From Collinsella sp. (GTDB lineage Bacteria; Actinomycetota; Coriobacteriia; Coriobacteriales; Coriobacteriaceae), in contig JAGZQF010000025.1 in assembly GCA_018382295.1 (NCBI GenBank), forward strand, positions 1 through 49,072: a DNA stretch of 49,072 nt, written 5' to 3'. Below are positions 15,429-24,003 of this stretch, piece by piece. Position 1 is the stretch's first letter; every line of letters starts with the position of its first letter. The notes beneath the pieces were generated by a model, which saw nothing but the letters and a program-made list of their open reading frames with translations, searched no databases and was not told where the DNA came from. A program made the translations under genes and the position numbers.

Positions 15429-16121
15429 ATGGTGCTCAAAATCGTTAGAACCGTCTGGCCGGTGATGCTTACCTATGTTGCAATAGGCGCGCCGTGCGGA
15501 ATGATCATGGGGCAGACGGGAATGGAGCCTTGGATGGTCTTTGCTCTAAGCAGTACGTTTGTGACGGGCAGCGGCCAGTTTATGATCTGCAATCTTTGGC
15601 TGGCGGGCGTACCGGCACCTTCGATTATCGCGAGCGTTGCCGCCATCTCCTCGCGTTTTGCGCTTTACTCGGCATCGATCGCGCCGCATCTGACGGGTGC
15701 CTCGAAGCGTCAGACGCTGGCTGTTGCCGCGACACTTACCGAGGAGGCATATGGCATCTCGCTTGCCAAGTTGGTTGAAGGGGAGGATTGGGGCCCGCGC
15801 GAGTCCTTTGTGCTCAACGTGATCCTCATCGCAACATGGGGCGTTTCGTGTACGATGGGCGCCATCGTCGGCGCCGTTGTCGATGTTCCCACCGCCGTTG
15901 CAGCCTTTGTCTGCACCTCGCTCTTTATCTGCCTGCTCTTTTCGCAGCGGCTGTCGCGCGGTAACGTCGTCGCGGCGGTTTCGAGCGCGGTGTCCGTCGC
16001 CGTATGCAAGTTCTTGGGCCTCGTGAATATTGCCGTGCCGGCAAGCGTCGTGGCCGGCATTGCCATTGCGTTGGCGTGCGATGCAGTATTTGACGGAAGA
16101 GGTGCCCGCGATGCCCGTTAA
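15429..16121 (+). CDS. azlC: AzlC-type branched-chain amino acid exporter subunit
   Basis: This is a 230-residue membrane protein of the AzlC family: VWPVMLTYVAIGAPCGMIMGQTG at the start, then SSTFVTGSGQFMICNLW and FALYSASIAPHL. It is the large subunit of an AzlCD permease, which exports branched-chain amino acids and analogues. The open frame extends upstream to 15360, but that N-terminus is not family-like; ATG 15429 gives the standard length. The ribosome site is modest (AGGATGAG about 5 bases upstream). The azlD start lies inside its 3' end. Confidence 0.85.
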   Translation: MVLKIVRTVWPVMLTYVAIGAPCGMIMGQTGMEPWMVFALSSTFVTGSGQFMICNLWLAGVPAPSIIASVAAISSRFALYSASIAPHLTGASKRQTLAVAATLTEEAYGISLAKLVEGEDWGPRESFVLNVILIATWGVSCTMGAIVGAVVDVPTAVAAFVCTSLFICLLFSQRLSRGNVVAAVSSAVSVAVCKFLGLVNIAVPASVVAGIAIALACDAVFDGRGARDAR

Positions 16122-16434
16122 CGAGTTCTTGGTTCTGTGGCTGTCGTCGTGGGCTGCTATCGCGTTCTTTCGCATCGCGCCGGCGTTCGCCTTGCGCGGG
16201 CGGACCCTGTCGCCCCGCATTACCGAGGCCCTGGGCTATATCCCGCCCGCTGCCTTTGCCGCGCTGGTCGCCAACGATTTGATAAGCCCTGGCGCGTTCG
16301 ACGCGGGACTCTGGCCTGCCTTGGTTCCCTGGATTGCGGCCGCCGGCGTCGTGGTCGTGGCGGGCAAGACAAAATCGATGCTGTGGTGCTGCGTCTCGGG
16401 CATCGTACTCTATATTGTCTTGAGCCTTATATAG
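16111..16434 (+). CDS. azlD: AzlD-type transporter subunit
   Basis: This small hydrophobic protein has 107 residues and about four membrane segments. It contains RALR-like SPRITEALGYIPPAAFAALVAND, typical of AzlD. It forms the export complex with AzlC. ATG 16111 overlaps the azlC stop by 11 bases, so they are translationally coupled; GAAGAGG lies upstream. The frame is open further upstream inside azlC, but that start would be too long for the family. Confidence 0.85.
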   Translation: MPVNEFLVLWLSSWAAIAFFRIAPAFALRGRTLSPRITEALGYIPPAAFAALVANDLISPGAFDAGLWPALVPWIAAAGVVVVAGKTKSMLWCCVSGIVLYIVLSLI

Positions 16435-16584
16435 GGCTGGCGTCGCGGGCGCCGAATCTCGTTCCATCCCAACTTGTAGAATTTTTCACCGAGCTGGTCT
16501 ATTTCTTCTGGTACCATGGTCAAACTTTACTGTAGCAAAGCGTGACGTGGGCTTTTGTACCCCGTCAGCGGAAATGGGGGTTTC

Positions 16585-17607
16585 ATGGCACAGGAAGCAA
16601 CCGCCAACGAGCAAAAGAAATTCAAGGTCCCGCGCATCCCGGGCGACATCATGATCTATCCCATGATCGTCGGTCTTTTGCTCAACACCTTCTGCCCGCA
16701 GGTTTTTGAGATCGGCGGCTTCTTTACGGCTGCCTGCCGCGGTGGCTCCAATACCATCGTCGCCGCGATCCTGCTGTTTGTGGGCGCCGGCATCAGCTTT
16801 AAGTCCACGCCGGGCGCCATCAAGACCGGCATCGTCGTGCTGATTCCTAAGCTTGTAGTGGCAGCCGCGCTGGGTCTGGGCGTCGCGTACTTCTTTAACG
16901 ATAACTTTTTAGGCCTGAGCTCGGTTTCCATCATCGGCGGCATTACGTTTTGCAACATGGCGCTCTATACGGGCATCATGGGCGAGTTCGGCGATGAGTC
17001 CGAACAGGGCGCCGTCGGTATCCTGTTCTTTACGGCCGGCCCCGCCGTCACGATGATCATCCTCGGTGTTTCCGGCCTTGCCAACATTCCCATTGGCACC
17101 ATCATCGGATCCATCCTGCCGCTTGTTATCGGCATGGTTCTGGGTAACTTGTTCCCGTTTATCAAGAACTTGCTGGTCCCCGGCGCCAATCCCGCGATTG
17201 CCGTCATCGGTTTTCAGCTCGGTGCGTCCATGAGCCTTTCGAGCTTCATCACCGGCGGCATTTCGGGCATCCTGCTGGGCCTCATCACGCTCTTTATCGT
17301 CGGTCCCATTACCTTTGCCTTCGAGCGCCTGTGTGGCGGCAACGGTAAGGCGGCTGTGGCATGCTCCACCATTGCCGGCACGGCCATGACCACGCCAGTC
17401 GCCCTCGCCGAGGTCGCTCCGCGCTATGCCGAGCTTGCGCCCACCGCGTATGCGCAGATCGCCACTGCCGTCATCATCACGGCAATCATGGCCCCGATTC
17501 TGACCGGCTGGGTCGATAAGAAGTTCTGCCAGAGCAAGGAAGACCTGTCGCCTGCCGGTGTCGAGGCCATCGAAGAGGCTGTCGCGACCGACATCGATGG
17601 CGAGTAG
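16585..17607 (+). CDS. kdgT: 2-keto-3-deoxygluconate permease, KdgT-type
   Basis: The protein has 340 residues and about ten membrane segments. Landmarks are KVPRIPGDIMIYPMIVGLLLNTF near the start, FVGAGISFKSTPGAIKTG, and ACSTIAGTAMTTPVALAE near the end, all as in KdgT permeases, which import 2-keto-3-deoxygluconate from pectin or uronate breakdown by proton symport. The rest of that pathway is not in the window, so the substrate is by family only. ATG 16585 follows GGGGG; an upstream TTG frame (16555) lacks a ribosome site. About 150 bases separate it from azlD, so it probably has its own promoter. Confidence 0.82.
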   Translation: MAQEATANEQKKFKVPRIPGDIMIYPMIVGLLLNTFCPQVFEIGGFFTAACRGGSNTIVAAILLFVGAGISFKSTPGAIKTGIVVLIPKLVVAAALGLGVAYFFNDNFLGLSSVSIIGGITFCNMALYTGIMGEFGDESEQGAVGILFFTAGPAVTMIILGVSGLANIPIGTIIGSILPLVIGMVLGNLFPFIKNLLVPGANPAIAVIGFQLGASMSLSSFITGGISGILLGLITLFIVGPITFAFERLCGGNGKAAVACSTIAGTAMTTPVALAEVAPRYAELAPTAYAQIATAVIITAIMAPILTGWVDKKFCQSKEDLSPAGVEAIEEAVATDIDGE

Positions 17608-17652
17608 CAATCGATACCCATCAATGATTCCGGCGTGCAACTCGCGCCGTTT

Positions 17653-17696
17653 GAGCGCCCGAACGAGAGCTGTCTTGCAGTGACGTTCGGTCGCTC
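17653..17696 (+). terminator. Hairpin after the kdgT gene
   Basis: The arms at 17653-17665 and 17684-17696 (GAGCG-CCGAACG / CGTTCGG-CGCTC) pair over 13 bases with one mismatch. Only a weak T-rich run follows (TGCTATTATT), so termination may be inefficient. Confidence 0.45.
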
Positions 17697-17739
17697 TGCT
17701 ATTATTCCCCTTACCCCTGCGGAGTAGGGGGTGTTTGTT

Positions 17740-17758
17740 GCCCAGATTCGAATTGGGC
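17740..17758. promoter_or_regulatory. Near-palindrome upstream of the diguanylate cyclase gene
   Basis: GCCCAGATTCGAATTGGGC is symmetrical apart from two positions and lies 37 bases before the GTG start. Size and position fit a dimeric-regulator operator, but no regulator is named. Confidence 0.3.
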
Positions 17759-17795
17759 GATTCTGGCCACTTGGATATTGAAGGGAGGGCGTCTA

Positions 17796-18938
17796 GTGGT
17801 AAAGGCACTCAAGATCGAGATATTCCTGCTGTGCATGATTATTCTTATCGGACTTGCCGTACGAAGCCGTCGCTCCCTGTTCTCGAGCACCCAGCAGCTT
17901 TTGTTTAGCATGCTGGGCTACACGTCTGCTGCCTACATTTTCTTCGATATGATCTGGACGCTCTCGGACGGCGTGAGCACTCCTGTAGGCATCACGGCCA
18001 ACTGGATTTCCAACGCGGTTTCGTTTTCGCTGTTCGCCATCGCGTGCCTCATTTGGTTTTTCTATTCCGAGACGATGCAGGGCTCACGGCTCCTGACCAC
18101 GCCCTATAGGGTGGTACTTTTAACGTTGCCAACCGCATTGGTGGTCGTTCTGGCATTTACCAGCTACTGGACGCACGCTATGTTCTATATCGATGCGCAG
18201 GGCGTATATCGTCGCGGAGCGCTTTATATGATTCAGCCTATCGTTAGCTACTGCTACGTCATATATACGTCCTTGCATGCCTTTATTCAGGCTCGAAAAG
18301 TCGAAAGCCTGCAAAAGAAGGCCATTTATCGCACCCTCGCCTTTTTTGCGGTTCCCGCTCTGGTGGGCGGTACCTTTCAGATCGTATACTCGGTGCCTGA
18401 CCTTTGTGTCGGCATAATGATTAGCATGTTGCTGCTCTATATCATCTGCCAGGAGCAGCTGATCTCGACCGACCCGTTGACTGGCCTCAACAATCGCAAC
18501 CGTTTTGAGACCTATATGCTGTCGCTCTTTTCAAATGTGGATCAGGCCGAAGATGTATATCTGCTTATGATGGATGCTGACGGCTTTAAGCAGATTAACG
18601 ATCGCTATGGACATGTGGAGGGTGACCATGCTCTTCAGGTCATCTCCGCTGCGCTTAAGGAAGTCTGCTCGGCGTCTGGTGGCTTTATCGCGCGTTATGG
18701 CGGCGATGAGTTTGTGGTGCTTCAAAAGGCGACGGCGGAGCAGGACATCATGCGTCTGTGTGCGGCAATCAGCGACGAGCTCGCGCGCGCCGAGGTCCCG
18801 TATCTGTTGCGGATGTCCATCGGCTACGCACGGGTTGGTGATGGCGTCGATACCTGGCAAGACTTGCTTCGCGCTGCCGATGCGGAGCTCTACCGCGTCA
18901 AGGCCGAGAAAAAGAAAGCCGGCATCCAGATACGCTAG
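17796..18938 (+). CDS. Membrane-bound diguanylate cyclase (GGDEF)
   Basis: The protein has 380 residues. The N-terminal ~215 residues hold about seven membrane helices, a probable sensor of unknown ligand. The C-terminal GGDEF domain begins at STDPLTGLNNRNRF, with metal-binding MMDADGFKQIND and an intact active site GGDEF at residues 302-306. It should make cyclic di-GMP from two GTP at the membrane. No RxxD inhibitory site is evident just before the active site. GTG 17796 is chosen because GGGAGGG lies 7 bases upstream; TTG 17778 would include the ribosome site. It is monocistronic between hairpins. Confidence 0.88.
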   Translation: MVKALKIEIFLLCMIILIGLAVRSRRSLFSSTQQLLFSMLGYTSAAYIFFDMIWTLSDGVSTPVGITANWISNAVSFSLFAIACLIWFFYSETMQGSRLLTTPYRVVLLTLPTALVVVLAFTSYWTHAMFYIDAQGVYRRGALYMIQPIVSYCYVIYTSLHAFIQARKVESLQKKAIYRTLAFFAVPALVGGTFQIVYSVPDLCVGIMISMLLLYIICQEQLISTDPLTGLNNRNRFETYMLSLFSNVDQAEDVYLLMMDADGFKQINDRYGHVEGDHALQVISAALKEVCSASGGFIARYGGDEFVVLQKATAEQDIMRLCAAISDELARAEVPYLLRMSIGYARVGDGVDTWQDLLRAADAELYRVKAEKKKAGIQIR

Positions 18939-18970
18939 AAAAAGGGCGCACGCTGGCGTGCGTGGCGCCC
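18939..18970. terminator. Bidirectional terminator (GGDEF gene / EamA gene)
   Basis: GGGCGCACGC and GCGTGCGTGGCGCCC pair around a short loop. On the minus strand the stem is followed by a T run (AAAAA at 18939-18943 on plus), so it best serves the EamA gene; it also sits directly after the GGDEF stop. Confidence 0.65.
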
Positions 18971-19038
18971 CTCGGCTCACCGATGTACTCCATTAAGCTA
19001 AAGTATGTGAATCCCTTCTGCTAAATAAGGGCAGCTCG

Positions 19039-19974
19039 TTAGGCCTTTTTGGGCCTGTTGACGATGATGATGCCGCTGCAGACCAACAGCAGGGCAACAA
19101 GTACGGTAATGGGGCTCGTGCCAGCGCCCTCGCCGAGCAGCAGCGCGCTCAGCACCACACCAAAGACGGGGTTCATAAACCCAAAGACCGAGACGCGGCT
19201 GACGGGGTTGACGGCAAGCAGGCGCGACCACAGCGAGTACGCGACGGCGGAAATGAGTGCCATATAAATGATGAGCGCGATGGCGGGGGCGATTTCGGTG
19301 GGGGATAGCGCGCCGCCCATCAAAAACCCGATGGCGGTAAGGACCAGGCCGCCGACCAAGAACTGCCAGCCGGCGAGCAAGACGCCGTCATGCTCGCGCG
19401 AGAAGATGCCAATGAGGCAGGTCGACAGAGCGCCCGCAACGGTGGAAGCCAAGATAAAGCCCTCGCCGTCGACCGTAAAGCCAAAGGTGCCGTCCGCGCC
19501 CGAAAGGTTGACGAGCGCGACGCCGGCAAAGCCCAGCACACAGCCAAGCACCTTGGCCGTATTGAGCTTCTCGGTGCGAAACGCCAGAGCGGCAAAGAGG
19601 ATTGCGAGGAAGTTGGCGCTGGCCTCGATGATGGAACTCGACATGGCGCTGGCGCGCGAGAGTCCCAGGTAGAAAAAGAAGTATTGCCCGATAGTCTGGA
19701 AGAGCGACAGGATAAAGATGGGCTGGATGTCGCGAGCCTGCGGAACGAGTGGGCGGCGCTGGGCCGTGCTCATCCCAACGATAACCAGGGCGCCGGCAAG
19801 CGTAAAGCGCAAACCTGCAAAGAGCAGCTGCGAGGCGCTATCGTGCGCGGGGATGCCAAAGAGCTCGTAACCGATCTTGATGCAGGGGAAAGCCGACCCC
19901 CAGAGCGCACAGCAGACGAGGCAGCCCAGGACGAGTCCGGGCAGGGTGGCGAGATACGGCTTGCGGCTTTCCAT
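19039..19974 (-). CDS. EamA/DMT-family transporter
   Basis: This is a 311-residue protein with ten predicted membrane helices in two EamA repeats: LGCLVCCALWGSAFPCIKIGYELFG at the start of the first, and WQFLVGGLVLTAIGFLMGG then NPVSRVSVFGFMNPVFGVVLSALLLGE in the second. DMT permeases move amino acids, nucleosides or other metabolites; the substrate here is unknown. Start 19974 follows AGGAAGG at 6 bases; an upstream in-frame start is unsupported. It is transcribed from its own start with the purL terminator just upstream. Confidence 0.85.
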   Translation of the reverse strand: MESRKPYLATLPGLVLGCLVCCALWGSAFPCIKIGYELFGIPAHDSASQLLFAGLRFTLAGALVIVGMSTAQRRPLVPQARDIQPIFILSLFQTIGQYFFFYLGLSRASAMSSSIIEASANFLAILFAALAFRTEKLNTAKVLGCVLGFAGVALVNLSGADGTFGFTVDGEGFILASTVAGALSTCLIGIFSREHDGVLLAGWQFLVGGLVLTAIGFLMGGALSPTEIAPAIALIIYMALISAVAYSLWSRLLAVNPVSRVSVFGFMNPVFGVVLSALLLGEGAGTSPITVLVALLLVCSGIIIVNRPKKA

Positions 19975-19999
19975 GATGTCCTTCCTGTATGCGCGAAGC

Positions 20000-20035
20000 A
20001 AAAAAGAACCCGCCACCGGGTGTACCGGTGGCGGG
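20000..20035 (-). terminator. Intrinsic terminator of purL
   Basis: CCCGCCACCGG (20009-20019) and CCGGTGGCGGG (20025-20035) are a perfect 11-base stem with a 5-base loop. On the minus strand it is followed within a few bases by six T (20000-20005), 38 bases past the purL stop. Confidence 0.9.
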
Positions 20036-20072
20036 TGTTGTTACCCGAGAGGATTGTACCCGATGGGACGCA

Positions 20073-23000
20073 TTAAGCGAAGTAGGCCACGCCGCTCTCA
20101 AAGATCGGCATGAACTTATCGCCGGGGACATGCTCGGGCACGTTGCGGTACAGGTTGTCGCCGCGACGCTCGGCATGGCCCATCTTGCCCAGGACGCGGC
20201 CGTCGGGGCTCGTGATGCCCTCGATGGCGAGTGCGGAGCCGTTGGGGTTGACGGAAAGGTCCATGCTGGGCTTGCCGTCCTCGCCCACGTACTGCGTGGC
20301 GACCTGGCCGTTGGCGATCAGCTGGGCGAGCACTTCGTCGTTGGCGACAAAGCGGCCCTCGCCGTGGCTGATGGCGAGGGTGTAGGGGTCGTCCAGGCTG
20401 CACTGCGACAGCCACGGGGACAGGTTGGACGAGATACGGGTGCGCACCAGACGGCTCTGATGGCGACCGATGGTGTTGAACGTAAGCGTGGGCGCATCAG
20501 GCGTGGCGTCGACGATGTCGCCGTAGGGCACCAGACCGAGCTTGATCAGGGCCTGGAAGCCGTTGCAGATGCCCAGCATCAGGCCGTCGCGGGCCTTGAG
20601 CAGGCCGCGGACTGCCTCGGTGACCTCGGGAGCGCGGAAGAACGCCGTGATGAACTTGGCGGAGCCATCGGGCTCGTCGCCGCCCGAGAAGCCGCCGGGG
20701 ATCATGACGATCTGGCTTGCACGGATGCGGCGGGCAAGCTCGTGGGTGCTCTCGGCGACGGCCTCGGGCGTGAGGTTGTTGATCACGAAGGTGTCGACCT
20801 CGGCGCCGGCGGCGCGGAAAGCGCGGGCGCTATCGTACTCGCAGTTGTTGCCGGGGAACACGGGGATTACCACGCGCGGGCGGGCGATCTTGGCGCCGCT
20901 GTACACGTGGATGCCCTTGGCACGGAAGTCGATGGTCTCGACCTCGGGGGTCTCGTCGGCGCTGCGGTAGGCAAAGACGCCCTCGATGCCGCTCTCCCAG
21001 GCCTCCTGGAGCTCGGAGAGCTCGATGACCTCGGAGCCGGTGTCGATGACATAGCCCTCGACGGTGGTGCCCAGGGGCTCGACGACAACGCCGTCGGCGA
21101 CCTCGGGCAGCTCGGCATCCTCGGCGAGCTCGACGATAAAGCTGCCGTAGAGCGGGGTGAAGAGGCTCTCTACGTCTACATCCTCGGCAAGCTCGATGCC
21201 GATCTGGTTACCGACGCACATCTTAAAGAGGCTCTCGGCGCCGCAGCCGTAGCCGGGCGTGGAGATGGCCAGGGCGTTGCCGGTAGCAGTGAGCGCCTCG
21301 ACGGCGTCAAACGCGGCGAGCAGCTGCTGGGCGTCGGGACGGTAGTCCTCGCCATAGGTAGCGGGGGCGATGCGGACGACGCGGTGCGTGAGGCCCTTGA
21401 ACTCGGGCGAGACGGCACGGGCGGCCCTGCCCACGGCGACGGCGAAGCTGATCAGGGTCGGCGGAACGTTGAGCTCGCCGGCCTCGTCCTCAAACGAGCC
21501 GCTCATGGAGTCCTTGCCGCCGATGGCGCCGGCACCCAGGTCGACCTGGGCCATAAGGGCGCCCAGGACGGCAGCCATGGGCTTGCCCCAGCGCTCTGCC
21601 TCGGTGCGCAGACGCTCGAAGTACTCCTGGAAGGAGAGGTAGGCGCGCTTGTGCTCAAAGCCGGCGGCAACGAGCTTGGCGATGGACTCGACCACGGACA
21701 GGTAGGCGCCCGCAAATTGGTCGGCTTCCATCAGGTAGGGGTTGAAGCCCCATGCCATAGCGCTCGCCGTGGTGGTCTCGCCGTCCACGGGGAACTTGGC
21801 GACCATGGCCGAGCTTGGGGTGAGCTGCGTCTTGCCACCAAAGGGCATGAGCACGGTCGCGGCGCCGATGGTGGAGTCGAAGCGCTCGGAAAGGCCCTTG
21901 TTGGAAGCAACGTTGAGGTCGGTGACAAGCGAGGTCATGCGCTCGGCAAGCGTGGTGCCGGCCCAGCTGGGCTGCCACACGCTGCGGGCGCATACGTGGG
22001 CGATCTGGTGCTTGGGCGCGCCGTTGGAGTTGAGGAACTCGCGGGATAGGTCGACGATGGCGACACCGTTCCAGGCCATGCGCATGCGCGGCTCGGCGGT
22101 AACCTCGGCGATAACGGTCGCCTCGAGGTTCTCCTCGGCGGCGTAGCCCATGAACTCCTCGACGTCACCGTCGGCGACGGCGCAGGCCATACGCTCCTGG
22201 GACTCGGAGATAGCGAGCTCGGTGCCGTCCAGGCCGTCGTACTTCTTGGTCACGGTATCAAGGTCGACATACAGGCCGTCGGCAAGCTCGCCCACGGCGA
22301 CCGAGACGCCGCCGGCGCCAAAGTCGTTGCAGCGCTTGATCAGACGGCAGGCGTCGCCGCGGCGGAACAGACGCTGCAGCTTGCGCTCGACCGGGGCGTT
22401 GCCCTTCTGGACCTCGGCACCCGAGGTCTCGATGGACTCGGTGTTCTGGGTCTTGGAGGAGCCGGTGGCGCCACCGATGCCATCGCGGCCGGTGCGGCCG
22501 CCCAGCAGGATGATCTTGTCGGTGGGGGCGGGGCACTCGCGACGAACGTGGTTTGCCGGGGTAGCGCCCACGACGGCGCCAACCTCCATGCGCTTGGCCA
22601 CGTAACCGGGGTGATAGAGTTCGTTGACCTGACCGGTGGCAAGGCCGATCTGGTTGCCGTAGCTGGAGTAGCCGGCGGCGGCAGTGGTCACGAGCTTGCG
22701 CTGCGGCAGCTTGCCCTCGAGCGTCTCGGAAACCGGGACGGTGGGGTCGCCGGCACCGGTGACGCGCATAGCCTGATACACATAGCTGCGGCCCGAGAGC
22801 GGGTCACGGATAGCGCCGCCCACGCAGGTGGCGGCACCGCCGAAGGGCTCGATCTCGGTCGGGTGGTTGTGGGTCTCGTTCTTAAAGAGGAACAGCCAGT
22901 CCTGGTCCTCGCCATCGACATCGACCTTCACCTTGACGGTGCAGGCGTTGATCTCCTCGGACTCATCGACATCGGTCATTACGCCGGTCTTCTTAAGGTA

Positions 23001-23819
23001 CTTAGCGCCGATGGTGCCCATGTCCATGAGGCAGACGGGCTTGGCGTCGCGGCCGAGTTCGTGGCGCATCTCCATGTAGCGGTCGAAGGCCTGCTGCACC
23101 ACGGCGTCGTCGATCGTCACGTCATCCAGGACGGTGCCGAAGGTGGTGTGGCGGCAGTGGTCGGACCAATAGGTGTCGATCACGCGGATCTCGGTGATGG
23201 TGGGGTCGCGGTCCTCATCGCGGAAGTACTGCTGGCAGAAGGCGATGTCCGCCTCGTCCATGGCAAGGCCGCGCTCGGAAATAAAGGCGGCAAGGCCGGC
23301 CTCGTCGAGCTCGCGGAAACCGTCGAGCACCTCGACGGGCTGGGGCTCGGGGGTCTCCATGTACAGAGTCTCGGGCAGGTCGAGCGAGGCGATGCGCGCC
23401 TCGACGGGGTTCACCACGTAGTGCTTGATGGCATCGATGGCGGCCTCGTCCAGAGCGCCCGAGATCATATAGACCTTGGCGGAGCGCACGGCGGGGCGCT
23501 CGCCCTGGCTGATGAGCTGCACGCACTCGCTGGCGGAGTCGGCGCGCTGGTCAAACTGGCCAGGCAGGAATTCGACGGCAAAGACGGCGCCATCGCTTGC
23601 GGGGAGCTCGTCGTAGGTCACATCGACCTGGGGCTCGCTAAAGACGGTCGGCACGCAGGAGCGGAAAAGCTCCTCGTCGATGCCCTCGACGTCGTAGCGG
23701 TTGATGATCCTCAGGGCCTCGATGCCCTTGATGCCGAGAATTTCGGTCAGCTCGCCCTTGAGCTGCTGAGCCTCGACGTCGAACCCGGGTTTCTTCTCCA
23801 CGTAGATACGAGAGACCAT
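20073..23819 (-). CDS. purL: Phosphoribosylformylglycinamidine synthase, single-chain
   Basis: This 1248-residue enzyme carries out the fourth step of purine synthesis, turning FGAR, ATP and glutamine into FGAM. The N-terminal part is the PurS-like domain. The central synthase has FKNETHNHPTEIEPFGGAATCVGGAIRDP and GGKDSMSG. The C-terminal glutaminase begins PRVVIPVFPGNNCEYDSARA and has the nucleophile Cys in LGICNGFQ and a His in ISHGEGRF. Length and layout match the fused large PurL found in clostridia and Coriobacteriia. Start 23819 follows AGGAAGGCAGGAA. It stands alone, with a strong terminator, and no purine riboswitch is visible upstream. Confidence 0.95.
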   Translation of the reverse strand: MVSRIYVEKKPGFDVEAQQLKGELTEILGIKGIEALRIINRYDVEGIDEELFRSCVPTVFSEPQVDVTYDELPASDGAVFAVEFLPGQFDQRADSASECVQLISQGERPAVRSAKVYMISGALDEAAIDAIKHYVVNPVEARIASLDLPETLYMETPEPQPVEVLDGFRELDEAGLAAFISERGLAMDEADIAFCQQYFRDEDRDPTITEIRVIDTYWSDHCRHTTFGTVLDDVTIDDAVVQQAFDRYMEMRHELGRDAKPVCLMDMGTIGAKYLKKTGVMTDVDESEEINACTVKVKVDVDGEDQDWLFLFKNETHNHPTEIEPFGGAATCVGGAIRDPLSGRSYVYQAMRVTGAGDPTVPVSETLEGKLPQRKLVTTAAAGYSSYGNQIGLATGQVNELYHPGYVAKRMEVGAVVGATPANHVRRECPAPTDKIILLGGRTGRDGIGGATGSSKTQNTESIETSGAEVQKGNAPVERKLQRLFRRGDACRLIKRCNDFGAGGVSVAVGELADGLYVDLDTVTKKYDGLDGTELAISESQERMACAVADGDVEEFMGYAAEENLEATVIAEVTAEPRMRMAWNGVAIVDLSREFLNSNGAPKHQIAHVCARSVWQPSWAGTTLAERMTSLVTDLNVASNKGLSERFDSTIGAATVLMPFGGKTQLTPSSAMVAKFPVDGETTTASAMAWGFNPYLMEADQFAGAYLSVVESIAKLVAAGFEHKRAYLSFQEYFERLRTEAERWGKPMAAVLGALMAQVDLGAGAIGGKDSMSGSFEDEAGELNVPPTLISFAVAVGRAARAVSPEFKGLTHRVVRIAPATYGEDYRPDAQQLLAAFDAVEALTATGNALAISTPGYGCGAESLFKMCVGNQIGIELAEDVDVESLFTPLYGSFIVELAEDAELPEVADGVVVEPLGTTVEGYVIDTGSEVIELSELQEAWESGIEGVFAYRSADETPEVETIDFRAKGIHVYSGAKIARPRVVIPVFPGNNCEYDSARAFRAAGAEVDTFVINNLTPEAVAESTHELARRIRASQIVMIPGGFSGGDEPDGSAKFITAFFRAPEVTEAVRGLLKARDGLMLGICNGFQALIKLGLVPYGDIVDATPDAPTLTFNTIGRHQSRLVRTRISSNLSPWLSQCSLDDPYTLAISHGEGRFVANDEVLAQLIANGQVATQYVGEDGKPSMDLSVNPNGSALAIEGITSPDGRVLGKMGHAERRGDNLYRNVPEHVPGDKFMPIFESGVAYFA

Positions 23820-24003
23820 TGGTTCCTGCCTTCCTGATCGGTTGGGCGTACGGTACGGTATGCGGCAGCGGTCGGTTTACGGGGCAAGCCTCGCGGTCGC
23901 CTTGAGCCACATGTTTGTAAACGTCACTATGATACGACAGCTCGCGGCGCATTGAGGACGGCGAGGGTGCTACAGTGAAGCGCAAACAAGAGAAAGGCAT
24001 CAC

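Noticed and set aside
19989..22049. Long open frame on the plus strand, antisense to purL
   Set aside because: It lies wholly within purL, is Gly/Val/Leu/Asp rich in the manner of high-G+C antisense frames and has no ribosome site.
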